The translations under genes and the position numbers were made by a program. From positions 1 to 64,000 of the forward strand of contig JAPCWD010000003.1 of assembly GCA_025943965.1 (NCBI GenBank): a stretch of 64,000 nucleotides of DNA, given 5' to 3'. The stretch comes from Synergistaceae bacterium DZ-S4 (GTDB lineage: Bacteria; Synergistota; Synergistia; Synergistales; Synergistaceae). Under the pieces are notes generated by a model. It made no database searches. It saw nothing but the letters and a program-made list of their open reading frames with translations, and was not told the origin of the DNA. Shown here piece by piece: positions 8,249 through 17,478 of the stretch (positions are counted from its first letter, which is position 1; each line of letters opens with the position of its first letter).

Positions 8249-9466
8249 TTACTGGAGATACCTCATCGGATTGACCGCGTCTCCGTTGACTCTGGTCTCG
8301 AAATGCAGGTGGTTGCCTGTTGCCACTCCTGTAGCCCCGACCCTGCCTATCATGCTGCCCCTGTTGACCTTTGCTCCCTCTGCACATTCTATCCTTGATA
8401 AGTGGGCGTATACGGTAGTGAGGTTCCCACCGTGGTCCAGGATCACTACATTCCCGTATCCGGACAGCCATCCGGTAAAGAGCACTTCTCCTGTATCCGC
8501 GGCCTTGACCGGGGTCCCGTTCGGCGCAGTGATATCAAGACCTGTGTGGGTAATTTTGGTTTTGAATATAGGGTGGATCCTTGTGCCGAATGTGCTGGAT
8601 ATAGTACCCTGGACCGGCCAGGCCAATCTTCCCCCGCGGTAGTATACTGTCTGGGGTTTTCCTGGATGCTTCTCCGCTGCAAGTTTTCTCTTCTCAGTGA
8701 GCAGACGCTTTATTGTCGCCTGAAGCTCCTTTGAGGCTCTCAGAAGTTCATTCTGCTGAGCCATGTAGAGGTCTTTGTCCTTACGCACCTTAACAAGGAT
8801 GGCATTTCTCTCGTTTGCCGCGCCTTTGAGTTCCTTTGTCTGCGTCTTAAGCTCCTTGCCGTGAGATTCCAGGCTTATCTTTTGGATCTTTAACTGTTCC
8901 TGTGTTTCATTTAATTTCTGTTTTTGGAACTTAAGTTCATTTATCAGCTGCTGATCCTGCTCGGCTATCTTTCCGAGGAGATAAGAGTTTGCAAGCGCAT
9001 CTTCCGCGCCCTGGGACGACAGCAGGAGGTTGAAATCAGTTATGCCCCCATACTTGTATATTGAGACTAGGCGATGTTTCAGGAGATCTTCCACCTCTGA
9101 GATCTTCTTGTTTTTGACCGATATTTCGTTCGAAAGATTCACGATATTCTGATGGACTTTTCTTATTTTAAGGGAGACAACGTTTACCTTCTGCTGGGTT
9201 ATGGTTATCTTCTGGCTCAGCACCTCTATCTGCTGGGTGACCGTCTTTTCCTTTTTGGTAGTTTCTGTCAGTTTTTGCTTAGTGGAAGAGATCTGTCTTT
9301 GGATCCTCTGGTACTCTTCTTCCTGTTTCTTTATCTGCCTGTCAAGATCATCTGCCTTTTTTTCGGCTGCGTAAATCAGTCCGCCTGTAAAAAAGAGGAG
9401 GAGAGAGACAGTCATTATAAAAAAGATGATCAATGCGTTGGCGATACTTTTACAGTACGAATTCAT
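8249..9466 (-). CDS. envC: EnvC-like murein hydrolase activator (M23 domain)
   Basis: About 405 residues: signal/anchor segment, a long coiled coil (about 30-240, rich in KQ/EL heptads) and a C-terminal M23/LytM domain with HTGLDI and HLHFE motifs. The second zinc-site pattern looks complete, so it might be an active endopeptidase rather than a pure activator; E. coli EnvC is inactive and switches on amidases. It directly follows ftsE-ftsX, whose complex recruits and controls EnvC or related coiled-coil M23 proteins during septum splitting. The start at 9466 follows GGAGG; the open frame reaches 9568 without a site. Confidence 0.88.
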   Translation of the reverse strand: MNSYCKSIANALIIFFIMTVSLLLFFTGGLIYAAEKKADDLDRQIKKQEEEYQRIQRQISSTKQKLTETTKKEKTVTQQIEVLSQKITITQQKVNVVSLKIRKVHQNIVNLSNEISVKNKKISEVEDLLKHRLVSIYKYGGITDFNLLLSSQGAEDALANSYLLGKIAEQDQQLINELKFQKQKLNETQEQLKIQKISLESHGKELKTQTKELKGAANERNAILVKVRKDKDLYMAQQNELLRASKELQATIKRLLTEKRKLAAEKHPGKPQTVYYRGGRLAWPVQGTISSTFGTRIHPIFKTKITHTGLDITAPNGTPVKAADTGEVLFTGWLSGYGNVVILDHGGNLTTVYAHLSRIECAEGAKVNRGSMIGRVGATGVATGNHLHFETRVNGDAVNPMRYLQ

Positions 9467-9486
9467 TTTTGCCTCCCCACAGCAGG

Positions 9487-10371
9487 TTAAAGGGGCCTGG
9501 ACGCTTTTCTTATGAATTTTTCCACGGCCATAAGGCTCGATATAAGGCTGACAGTTGCTCCGCAGCATACAAGCATAAATGCCAGTTTTCCCGTAAGCCT
9601 TGTAGATTCTATGAAAGGTATGAACGGAAGCATCTCCTTAAGTCTGGTCACGGCTGCATAGTATGTCCCGCCGAGCAGCAGGGAGGCAAAAAACGCTCCG
9701 GTAAGGCCAAGGATAAAACCCTGTATCACAAACGGCAGGGTAACATATGTGGAGGTGGCGCCTACCATCATCATTACACCTATTTCTTCCTCTCTCGAAT
9801 AGACCGATATCCTTATTGTGTTAAAAAGGACCACTCCGCTTGCAGCGATGGCGACCAACAGCATTACGATCGAAAATTTTTCGACGAAACCTGATACCCT
9901 CGTAAGCTTTTCCGCAACACGGCCGGCATAAACGATATCTTCCACTTCGGGCACAGCGACCAGAATGCGTGCCGTCTCTGCTACTTCCGATGCTTTCCTT
10001 ACCTTTATCTCAATGCTTTCGGGCAATGGGTTCTCGCCCAGCAGCATAACTGCCTTTGCCTGTTCTCCTATTCTGGAGCGGAGGCGCTCAAGCGCCATGT
10101 CCTTTGTGACCACCCTGGTCTCTTTGACATGAGGAAGAGCCTTCACAGCTTTTTCCACTGCATTTATATCCGCTTTTGGCTTCAGATAGGCCTGGATCGT
10201 CAGCTGATTTTCAAGCGAGCTGACGATATTCCTGACATTCAGCACAAAAAGGGTACTGGCTCCGATTATGAAAAATACGGACATAGCCGTGAATACTGTC
10301 AGCAGGCTCATGCCCCAATGACGGACAATAAGCCTCCATCCGTCCCTGCACGCATATCTAACAGCCGCCAT
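9487..10371 (-). CDS. ftsX: Cell-division ABC transporter permease FtsX
   Basis: 294 residues with four predicted membrane segments (one after about residue 18, three after about 165) and a large extracellular loop between the first two, the normal FtsX topology. With FtsE it forms an ATP-driven mechanotransmitter, not a transporter, that activates septal wall hydrolases. It overlaps ftsE by 14 bases and is followed by the EnvC-like gene. GGGGAGG precedes the ATG. Confidence 0.93.
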   Translation of the reverse strand: MAAVRYACRDGWRLIVRHWGMSLLTVFTAMSVFFIIGASTLFVLNVRNIVSSLENQLTIQAYLKPKADINAVEKAVKALPHVKETRVVTKDMALERLRSRIGEQAKAVMLLGENPLPESIEIKVRKASEVAETARILVAVPEVEDIVYAGRVAEKLTRVSGFVEKFSIVMLLVAIAASGVVLFNTIRISVYSREEEIGVMMMVGATSTYVTLPFVIQGFILGLTGAFFASLLLGGTYYAAVTRLKEMLPFIPFIESTRLTGKLAFMLVCCGATVSLISSLMAVEKFIRKASRPL

Positions 10372-11053
10372 GAAGTTCGTACCTCCCCTGCTCTTCGTCC
10401 CTGACTATCCTGCCCCTGTGTATTTCGATCACCCTGTGGCGGTACGTGTCGACGAGATATTGGTTGTGCGTCGCCATCATAACTGTCGTACCTGCCGCAT
10501 TGATCCCGAGTATCAGCTGCATGATCTCATCAGCCGTATGAGTGTCAAGATTCCCTGTAGGTTCGTCAGCTATCAGGAGAGACGGCCCGTTGACGATCGC
10601 CCTCGCTATTGCAAGACGCTGCTGCTCTCCTCCCGAAAGCTGGGGAGGGTAAAGATTCCTTCTTCGCCATATACCAACAAGTTTCAGCACCTCGGAGACC
10701 CTCTCGTTGATCTCTCTCGGCGGGAGTCCCATCACTTCGAGAACGAAGGCGACGTTTTCGAATGCCGTAAGATTGGGAAGGAGAAGGAAGCTCTGGAAGA
10801 CGACACCGATATCCCTCCTGAAAAGTGCCAGGTCAAACCGGTTGATCTTCCTAAGCAGGTTGCCCCCTACGCTTATCTGTCCTCTGGTGGGGACTACTTC
10901 GCGCGTAATACAACGCATGAGGGTCGTTTTACCTGACCCTGTCTCCCCTACAAGATATACAAACTCTCCCTTTTCCACCTGCAGATATATGTCTTCCAAA
11001 GCTATTATGTCCGGTTCGAAGATCTTTGTTACCCCGGAAAATTTTATTTCCAT
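10358..11053 (-). CDS. ftsE: Cell-division ATPase FtsE
   Basis: 231 residues, typical ABC ATPase. Walker A is GETGSGKTT near residue 37, the signature is [14 protein letters not shown] and Walker B is [12 protein letters not shown]. Length and sequence fit FtsE. AGGAGG is ten bases before the ATG. It partners with the overlapping ftsX. Confidence 0.94.
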   Translation of the reverse strand: MEIKFSGVTKIFEPDIIALEDIYLQVEKGEFVYLVGETGSGKTTLMRCITREVVPTRGQISVGGNLLRKINRFDLALFRRDIGVVFQSFLLLPNLTAFENVAFVLEVMGLPPREINERVSEVLKLVGIWRRRNLYPPQLSGGEQQRLAIARAIVNGPSLLIADEPTGNLDTHTADEIMQLILGINAAGTTVMMATHNQYLVDTYRHRVIEIHRGRIVRDEEQGRYELHGGC

Positions 11054-11060
11054 AAATTGA

Positions 11061-12005
11061 CTACCTCCTGCGGAGCGCCCACGCCTGCGCAGCCGCGTTT
11101 ACGATTTCTTTCCACGTCAGCCCGAAATATTCCCTCAGTTCTTCGGGAGCACCGCTGTGGACAAACCGGTCCTCTATCGCGACGAACTTGACCGGTACGG
11201 GGTATGTGCCCGAAAGGCACTCCGCAGTCGCGCTGCAGAGCCCTCCTATGTAGCTGTGCTCTTCAGCAACAACACAGCAGCCTGTTCTCCTCACCGATGC
11301 AAGAAGCGTCTGTTCAGGGAACGGTTTCAGACTGTAACAGTCGACTATTTCAATATCTATCCCCTGCTGGTCCAGTATGTCAGCGGCTTTAAGGGCCTGA
11401 TGGCCCATTATCCCGCATGTGCATACTGTGACTGATGTTCCCTCACGCAAAAGCCTTGCCCCTCCCAGACTGAAGTCTCCGTCCCGGTCATGATCCAGCT
11501 GAGAGAGCGGGGTCTGGCCGAGTCTTATATATACGGGACCCTCTGCTTTGCGGGCCGCATCTGTTATACCTTTAACAGAATTGCTGTCAGAGGGCACTAC
11601 CACACTCATGTTGGGCATCCCTCTCATAAGAGAGAGGTCCTCTGTCATGGTCCTCGAAGCGCCCTCCTCGCCGCATGAAAGACCGCCGTCAGCCACTGCT
11701 ATCCTCACAGGCAGAAATGGTATGGCCAAAGACTCCCTGATCTGGGAATAACTCCTGCTGATCATTTTTGAGGAACGGCCCGCGATCCAGGGCCTCTTTC
11801 CGCTGAGGGCTATGCCGGCGGCATTGAGTATCATGTTTGGGTCCGACGGCGATGATACGAATATTTTGTCCTCGGGAAGATCGTTCAGCAGACCCAGGTC
11901 GATACCCATATCCTGGACGACAAGGGCAAAATCTTCATCCCCGGCATAAGATGCCAGATGTTCACAAAAAACATCCCACGTACAGGATCTTGTTCTGTCA
12001 TCCAT
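11061..12005 (-). CDS. Transketolase-like C-terminal subunit, degenerate
   Basis: 314 residues covering the pyrimidine-binding and C-terminal domains of split transketolases. Family features remain (SYSQIRESLAIPFLPV, GGLSCGEEGAS, GPVYIRLG, EDRFVHSGAPEEL). Two active-site segments differ: AEQNM, carrying the Glu that activates thiamine diphosphate, reads SDPNM (Glu to Asp55), and the GEDGPTHQ segment reads GEEGASRTM, losing the His. It overlaps its N-terminal partner (ATGGATGA junction), so the two are made together. Activity as a transketolase is doubtful. Confidence 0.8.
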   Translation of the reverse strand: MDDRTRSCTWDVFCEHLASYAGDEDFALVVQDMGIDLGLLNDLPEDKIFVSSPSDPNMILNAAGIALSGKRPWIAGRSSKMISRSYSQIRESLAIPFLPVRIAVADGGLSCGEEGASRTMTEDLSLMRGMPNMSVVVPSDSNSVKGITDAARKAEGPVYIRLGQTPLSQLDHDRDGDFSLGGARLLREGTSVTVCTCGIMGHQALKAADILDQQGIDIEIVDCYSLKPFPEQTLLASVRRTGCCVVAEEHSYIGGLCSATAECLSGTYPVPVKFVAIEDRFVHSGAPEELREYFGLTWKEIVNAAAQAWALRRR

Positions 12006-12822
12006 TTGTCTTGCCCTCCAGTTCTTCCAAAGCTCTGTCCATCGCTTCCATGCTCATTATAATTTTTGTTTTTGCGGCATCTTCGCCGGCAAAGGACAGT
12101 CCTCTGCCATTACTGACTTTCGCATAGACAGCCGCTGGTTTTCCCCTCTCGCAGCCTGCCTCTGCAAAGACTTTTTCCATCGATGCGAAGTCATTGCCGT
12201 CTGCGTCGAAAATGTCCCATCCGCATTTTTTGAGTGGATCCCTGCTCTCCCGGGGTGATCCGGAACAGCCTGATCCCCTTTTATCTTTGCAGACAGCGAT
12301 GACCGTTATATTGTCAAGGCCGCATTTCGCACACATCTCAGCTTCAAGCATGAAATCAGGCCCCAGACACTCCTTTTCTTCCAAAAAACAGAAGACCCTG
12401 GATCTCAGCCCCTCTTTGCGGAGCGAGTACGCGAGTCCGGAAGCGATCGACAATTCTGTGCCGGATGTTACAAGCGGAGCATCTACACCCGGGGTCCTTC
12501 TGAAATCAGGCAGCGCCTGCAGCATGGAGCCAAGCCTCATGTAGTGCCATAGCTGTTCGCGCTCGTAATATCCCCGTCTTGCAAGGACCGCATAAAGTGC
12601 CGGAACTCCATCTTCCATGCCCAGGACGAACCTGTCCCTGTCGCCCCTTGCAGGACTCCCGGCAAGCAGGAGCATCTCTTCCCAGTAAAGATAGACAAGG
12701 ATATCGGATATCAGAAGCGGCAGTTCTATCGGACCGGATCTGGCCAGTCCTGCCATCCTCACTATGTCTTTCCTTACTTCGGCGGCTATCTTTTCAAGTT
12801 CATTTATCCTTGTTCTCTCCAT
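11998..12822 (-). CDS. Transketolase-like N-terminal subunit, degenerate
   Basis: About 274 residues aligning along the N-terminal (diphosphate-binding) subunit of split transketolases: DISDIL.YLY, DRFVL..(D)GVPALYAVLARRGYY, TSGTELSIASGLAYS, GLDNITVIAV. Key cofactor residues are gone: SGHPGG reads SGPIEL (residues 29-34), SKGH reads GMED, and the GDGE thiamine-diphosphate motif reads LEEKE. A working cofactor site is therefore unlikely. The ATG at 12822 follows GGGAGAG and overlaps the end of csaB. Location between csaB and ftsE hints at an envelope-related or regulatory role, which is inference. Confidence 0.78.
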   Translation of the reverse strand: MERTRINELEKIAAEVRKDIVRMAGLARSGPIELPLLISDILVYLYWEEMLLLAGSPARGDRDRFVLGMEDGVPALYAVLARRGYYEREQLWHYMRLGSMLQALPDFRRTPGVDAPLVTSGTELSIASGLAYSLRKEGLRSRVFCFLEEKECLGPDFMLEAEMCAKCGLDNITVIAVCKDKRGSGCSGSPRESRDPLKKCGWDIFDADGNDFASMEKVFAEAGCERGKPAAVYAKVSNGRGLSFAGEDAAKTKIIMSMEAMDRALEELEGKTNG

Positions 12823-13825
12823 AGCTCTCTCCCAAAACGGCAGCAAGTCCCTCTCTGAATGATGTTGCCACTTTGTCTGCTGTCTCTTCCAGTATACATG
12901 CTTCAGGCGGCGACGAAAACTCTGCGCCGGCGGAACCGGTCATAGGTATCTCCCATTCTTTGCAGAACGAAACCACTTTGGGATCATAGGGCGCACCGCG
13001 CAGTGGGAGCCCGGCCAGAAGCGCCAGGACCAGGAAATGCAGCCTCATGCCGATCGCACAGCAACTTCTGCTGAGGATATCTTCGAATTGGGACAGTGAT
13101 CTCACAACAGTAATTTGATCCAATTTTAAAGTGCCGTTGCATGCATATTTTTCGAACTCTTTAATATCTTCATCTGCAAAAGCAACTGCGGATATGCTCA
13201 GGCCTTTTTGCTCTGCAGCCTTTACAGCTGAGCTTACGGCTGACCTGGACACTTTCTCATATCCCGTGCGGAGGTTGAGCAGAAGTCTGTCGCCTCTTTC
13301 AAAATCCCTCTTTACCTTGAGTGACATAACAAGGTCCGGAGACTGTGTGCCGAAAAATCCCCAGTTGTTCAGCATCCCCAGGGAACTTCTGTTCCTTACG
13401 TTTCTGTAGAGGCACTTTCCAAATGCTTTTTTTGCAAAATAGGGACCCATCGCCGTGTTAAACGGTCCCAATGAGTGTCCGACGGCCCAGCTCTTTACAG
13501 AACAGATCCGGGCTATCTGGACCAGAGACCAGTAATAAAAGCAGGATCTGAGGCTCGTCTGGTCCTGGAACAGGCCTCCGCCGCCCAAAAGCATGGTGTT
13601 GGAATCCTTCATCGCACTGCGGATCTCGTTCAGCTTCCATCTGTCATAAGAAGCTGTCCCAAGTGTTTTTTTGGTCCCGTCGGGATCCGCGGAGAGCACA
13701 GCGATCCTCTCCCTTGGGATCCCGTTTTTTTCAAGGAGCTTTACACAGGCATCCACAAGGAGTTCGTCACCGAGGTTCCCGAAGCCGTAGTATCCGGCCA
13801 GCAGGACATCGTATTTGCGGGTCAA
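12800..13825 (-). CDS. csaB: Polysaccharide pyruvyl transferase CsaB
   Basis: 341 residues. The N-terminal AGYYGFGNLGDELL, then MLLGGGGLFQD, WAVGHSLGPF and IGMRLHFLVLALLAGLP are hallmarks of CsaB. It adds ketal pyruvate to secondary cell-wall polymer, creating the ligand for SLH-domain surface proteins. The frame begins with TTG (13825), sharing TTGA with the DUF5693 stop; GGAG lies ten bases upstream. Pairing with DUF5693 is a recurring arrangement. Confidence 0.92.
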   Translation of the reverse strand: MTRKYDVLLAGYYGFGNLGDELLVDACVKLLEKNGIPRERIAVLSADPDGTKKTLGTASYDRWKLNEIRSAMKDSNTMLLGGGGLFQDQTSLRSCFYYWSLVQIARICSVKSWAVGHSLGPFNTAMGPYFAKKAFGKCLYRNVRNRSSLGMLNNWGFFGTQSPDLVMSLKVKRDFERGDRLLLNLRTGYEKVSRSAVSSAVKAAEQKGLSISAVAFADEDIKEFEKYACNGTLKLDQITVVRSLSQFEDILSRSCCAIGMRLHFLVLALLAGLPLRGAPYDPKVVSFCKEWEIPMTGSAGAEFSSPPEACILEETADKVATSFREGLAAVLGESYGENKDK

Positions 13826-15732
13826 TTCGGTATATCTCCGGACAGTTTTTTATGCAGCGGTATCATCACATAATTTAATATTGCCACTGCGGTTCCCCCC
13901 AGCAGGATACCCAGCCACCATCCGTTGAGGGTCCTGATGATGCTCAGCGAAAGCAGTGTGTGGAAGTGGCAGAAAGTGTTTACGGCCGAACTGAAAGCGA
14001 GCACCGAAACGATCCTGACGGCTTCACGGTAGCCAGGCATGTAACCTTTTCTCACTACATACCAGTAGAGCGCAAGTGCCGGATAGCCTATCAGGAACTC
14101 CTTGGTACGCGGCCTGACAAGGAGTGCCCTTTCCATGAACTCCCTGAAGGCCACTTCCCATGCAGGCACATTGGAGACATTATCGCTCCTCAGTGCCATT
14201 ATCAGCATCGCAAGCATCATTATGCCGATCAGGAAGAGTTCTCCCCATATCGCGGGCCTGCCTATTATCTCAGGCAGGGATTCGGGGTGCACCTTACGCC
14301 TCAGGTCATGGACAAGGACGAGCAGAGGAGGCAGAAGAAGTGTCAGCTTCACGCCGGAAAACGGTGTAAGCCTCAGCGCCGCCATTGTCGTTCCGTAGAA
14401 AGCCGCGATAGCCAAACCTCCGGCTGTTACTATGAAAAGTCCTTTTACAGCTCCGAGCAGGGGTCTTTTGTGGCTCTCAAGTGCAGAAAGAGCCGCCTCA
14501 GCAGCGGCAGCGGCACCGCAGAGACCTCCGCATATACGGGCCATGACAGGGAATTTAAAGATACCCGCAGACACGAGCAAAGAGGCAAAGATCAAAAAAG
14601 AAAGGGTCCTGATGCTTACATTTCCCTCCCCCCCCGTATTCAGGCGCACCATGTAGAACCAGCTGCAGAAGACCAGGACTATGCCGCATGCCAGTGCTCC
14701 CGGCATGCTCTCTGCCCATACGTTCAGGTTTGAGGGCCAGCCGAAATCGTAACCGCGGGCCTTTATTGACTCTCCGGTGAACTCCAGGTCTTCCCTGAAA
14801 ATTTCCATTCTGTTTCCCATGTTCAGATCATAAGGCCTGACCATGATAAGCCTCACCGAACGCTCGTGGATGGCCCTGACAAAACGCTCGGCGATCTGGA
14901 GCCTTGATATGCTCCTGGATATGACTTCATCCCGTGTGAGGCTGTGAAGCGGGATCACCATAGGGTACATCATCTTTGCAAACCCTGCAGATCCGACCTG
15001 CTTGACAAACTCCGTCTGTGAAAAGGTGATGCCCTTGCGCTTCATTACATCAGCCAGCGGCTTGTAGTCAGGATAGCCGGCCATTATCATGCCGGATGCC
15101 GTAACATTTTTTATGTCAGTATACATCGAGGTGAGATGATCAAAGGCTGCTGCAGTGGCTGAGCCGTCAGAGACCGGACAGGGACCCGGCCTGAAGAGCA
15201 CGGGGATGTTGTTTTCACGGCAAAAATCAAGCCCGTAAAAATCGGGTAAAAAAGATGAAACTTTGAAGTCGGATGTGCTGCCCGGAAGTATGATCGCCGC
15301 TTCCTCAGCTCTGTATGTAATTTCAGCAGCGGGCATCTTCAGTTTGATGTAACGGTAGAGAGGCTCTAAGTATTTTGAAGATCTTTCCGTCAGGATCACT
15401 GCCCTGTCAGGAAGAATTTTTCCTGAACTGAGCCCGAACTGCTCCGCAGTCCCGTACTTGAGAGGAAGCGGGCTCATCAGCAATATCTCTTCACCGGTGA
15501 ATTCAGGGACAGACAGCCCGATCACACCAAGCCCGTTTATTTCTTTCCATATCGTGTCAGCAGACCTGTCAGACTGTACCGCAAGCGTCATCAGGTCTCT
15601 GAACTCCATCACAAAAGCAACTGTCTTGTTCGACTGCTCCTCCCTAACTCTGGGGATCATCCCCAGAGTGGCCAGGAGCATTGACGCAGCCATTGCTGCG
15701 ATGACTATATTCCGTGCCTTCAGATCGAACAT
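13822..15732 (-). CDS. DUF5693 multi-pass membrane protein
   Basis: About 636 residues. An N-terminal membrane segment, a roughly 310-residue extracytoplasmic region (VAFVMEFRDL and a TIM-barrel-like pattern) and then about eight to ten membrane segments from residue 330 onward. This matches the DUF5693 family, usually next to csaB; function unknown, probably in secondary polymer or surface-layer assembly. The start at 15732 has GGAGG eight bases upstream; a longer frame reaches 15765 inside maf. Confidence 0.85.
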   Translation of the reverse strand: MFDLKARNIVIAAMAASMLLATLGMIPRVREEQSNKTVAFVMEFRDLMTLAVQSDRSADTIWKEINGLGVIGLSVPEFTGEEILLMSPLPLKYGTAEQFGLSSGKILPDRAVILTERSSKYLEPLYRYIKLKMPAAEITYRAEEAAIILPGSTSDFKVSSFLPDFYGLDFCRENNIPVLFRPGPCPVSDGSATAAAFDHLTSMYTDIKNVTASGMIMAGYPDYKPLADVMKRKGITFSQTEFVKQVGSAGFAKMMYPMVIPLHSLTRDEVISRSISRLQIAERFVRAIHERSVRLIMVRPYDLNMGNRMEIFREDLEFTGESIKARGYDFGWPSNLNVWAESMPGALACGIVLVFCSWFYMVRLNTGGEGNVSIRTLSFLIFASLLVSAGIFKFPVMARICGGLCGAAAAAEAALSALESHKRPLLGAVKGLFIVTAGGLAIAAFYGTTMAALRLTPFSGVKLTLLLPPLLVLVHDLRRKVHPESLPEIIGRPAIWGELFLIGIMMLAMLIMALRSDNVSNVPAWEVAFREFMERALLVRPRTKEFLIGYPALALYWYVVRKGYMPGYREAVRIVSVLAFSSAVNTFCHFHTLLSLSIIRTLNGWWLGILLGGTAVAILNYVMIPLHKKLSGDIPN

Positions 15733-16325
15733 TGACTTATCCTCCATTGCTCGGCGAGAGGCCATCCCAGGTCCCCGAACATTCTGCTCAGCCTTTGGAC
15801 AGGAAGGCCTACAACATTAAAATAACAGCCCTCGATACTTTCAACGAGCAGCATACCCTTGCCCTGTATAGCGTATGCTCCTGCTTTGTCAAAACTCTCT
15901 CCGCTTTCGACGTATGAAGAGATCTCCTTATCGTCCAGCGCCCTGAAGCGCACATAGGTCTTTTCCGCTTCCACAAGTCTGCGTCCGTCCGGTGCGAAGA
16001 GCGCGACACCCGTGACCACGGCATGTATCTTTCCCTGCAGTTTTTGGATCATGCACAGGGCATCATCGCGTCCCGACGGTTTGCCCAATATCTCACCCGC
16101 CGACGTAACGACTGTGTCAGCGCCTATGACCCAGCTGTCCGGGCAACCGCCATGAACAGAAAGCGCCTTTTCATAAGCGAGCCGGCAGACCATTTCTTCG
16201 GGACTTTCTTTCGGCATTTGCGATTCTTCCGTATCAGGCACCATTACCTTTATGTTCCAGCCGAGCTCCCTGAGGAGCATTTGCCTCCTGGGGCTTCCGG
16301 AAGCCAGTATTATATCCATAGTCAC
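15720..16325 (-). CDS. maf: Maf family nucleotide pyrophosphatase
   Basis: 201 residues. The N-terminal LASGSPRRQMLLRELG and the middle VIGADTVV, GKPSGRDDA and DKAGAYAIQG motifs identify a Maf house-cleaning pyrophosphatase that hydrolyses non-canonical or dTTP/UTP-type nucleotides. The start is GTG at 16325 or ATG at 16319 (AAGG just upstream). It overlaps the DUF5693 gene by 13 bases. Confidence 0.93.
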   Translation of the reverse strand: MTMDIILASGSPRRQMLLRELGWNIKVMVPDTEESQMPKESPEEMVCRLAYEKALSVHGGCPDSWVIGADTVVTSAGEILGKPSGRDDALCMIQKLQGKIHAVVTGVALFAPDGRRLVEAEKTYVRFRALDDKEISSYVESGESFDKAGAYAIQGKGMLLVESIEGCYFNVVGLPVQRLSRMFGDLGWPLAEQWRISQCSI

Positions 16326-16570
16326 CTTGAGGCGATGATGCCTGCAATAGCTCCTATAAGTGTGCCCAGGTTCATTTTGAGGGCGAAGTGGAAACCGAAG
16401 CGCAGCATTATCAGGTCTACCTGTCTGACATCGACTGAAAAATCGATGACGTTCGCAAACAGCGCAGCAGAAGCGTTAAAACGCTGAAGAAAGATCCCCA
16501 GCCAGGTACCCAGTATGAGAAACAGAAGCATTATTCCCCATCTAAGGCCGCCCGATCTTACAAGAGCCAT
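16322..16570 (-). CDS. DUF4321 small membrane protein
   Basis: About 82 residues with two hydrophobic segments (LLFLILGTWLGIFLQ and GTLIGAIAGIIA) joined by a loop with DFSVDVRQVDLIMLRFGF, the pattern of DUF4321. These small proteins commonly precede maf in Firmicutes and Synergistota. The ATG at 16570 overlaps the uppP stop (TGATG). Function unknown. Confidence 0.82.
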   Translation of the reverse strand: MALVRSGGLRWGIMLLFLILGTWLGIFLQRFNASAALFANVIDFSVDVRQVDLIMLRFGFHFALKMNLGTLIGAIAGIIASR

Positions 16571-17379
16571 CACCACACCCCCAAAAAAGAAATAATTACG
16601 GACAATGATCCAAGAGCAAGGCAATATATGCCGAAAAACCACCATTTTGAGGCTATGACAAGTTTTTTCAGGACAAACAGCGACACCAGACCGCTTGCAA
16701 ACGCAGCCGCCGCCCCTATGTACCATCCCTGCGGAAGGGACGCATGAAAGGCATCGAGCCCCCCGACCTCTTTTGCCTGCAGAAGAGTCGCGCCAAGTAT
16801 CGCAGGTATCGAAAGCAGGAACGAGAATCTGAAAACTTCTTCCCTGCTGATGCCTGCAGCGGTGCCTGCCATCATGGTCATTCCCGAACGTGAGACTCCA
16901 GGCATTACAGCAATGCCCTGGGCCAAACCCACCATCAATCCGTCAAAGGGCGACACCCTGCCAAACCCTTTTCTTATGAAACGGCTTGAGATCAGGACCA
17001 GACCGGTAAACACCAGCCCGAGGCCAACCATCAGAGAGTTCATCATCGCTTCCTCAGCAAAATCCTTTATGGCCATGCCTATTGCGCCCGTTACAATGGT
17101 GCCGATAAAGACGGCCCAGCCGACATGCCACCCGGTCCGGCCCCTCTTATCTTTGTAAAAGAGCCCCGAGACCCATTCACCAAGCAGTTTAATGATATCA
17201 TTAAAAAAGAAGAGTATGGTCGCCGCCATTGTCGCGCCATGGAGGACCAGGTCGTAAGAGAGCGGAGGCATCTCAAGCCCCAGGAATATCTGGGCAAGAG
17301 CAAGATGTCCGGAGCTACTTACCGGGAGAAATTCCGTGAGGCCCTGGACCAGGCCCAAAAATACCAATCTGTAGTCCAT
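16570..17379 (-). CDS. uppP: Undecaprenyl-diphosphatase
   Basis: About 269 residues, polytopic. GLTEFLPVSSSGHL near the N-terminus and MPGVSRSGMTMMAG in the middle are the two conserved active-site motifs of UppP/BacA. It regenerates the undecaprenyl phosphate carrier for peptidoglycan and polymer synthesis. First gene of the long envelope operon. The ATG at 17379 follows AAAGAGGTG with nine bases; a GTG at 17391 is less likely. Confidence 0.94.
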   Translation of the reverse strand: MDYRLVFLGLVQGLTEFLPVSSSGHLALAQIFLGLEMPPLSYDLVLHGATMAATILFFFNDIIKLLGEWVSGLFYKDKRGRTGWHVGWAVFIGTIVTGAIGMAIKDFAEEAMMNSLMVGLGLVFTGLVLISSRFIRKGFGRVSPFDGLMVGLAQGIAVMPGVSRSGMTMMAGTAAGISREEVFRFSFLLSIPAILGATLLQAKEVGGLDAFHASLPQGWYIGAAAAFASGLVSLFVLKKLVIASKWWFFGIYCLALGSLSVIISFLGVW

Positions 17380-17478
17380 ACGGAGATACACCTCTTTGAT
17401 TAGATAACTTCAAAAATTCATTAAAACCGTAAATAAGGGCATACAACTACACTCTCATACCTGCCGGGACTTATATGA

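Noticed and set aside
13960..14733. 257-residue plus-strand frame
   Set aside because: Antisense to the DUF5693 membrane protein; composition is a shadow of hydrophobic codons.
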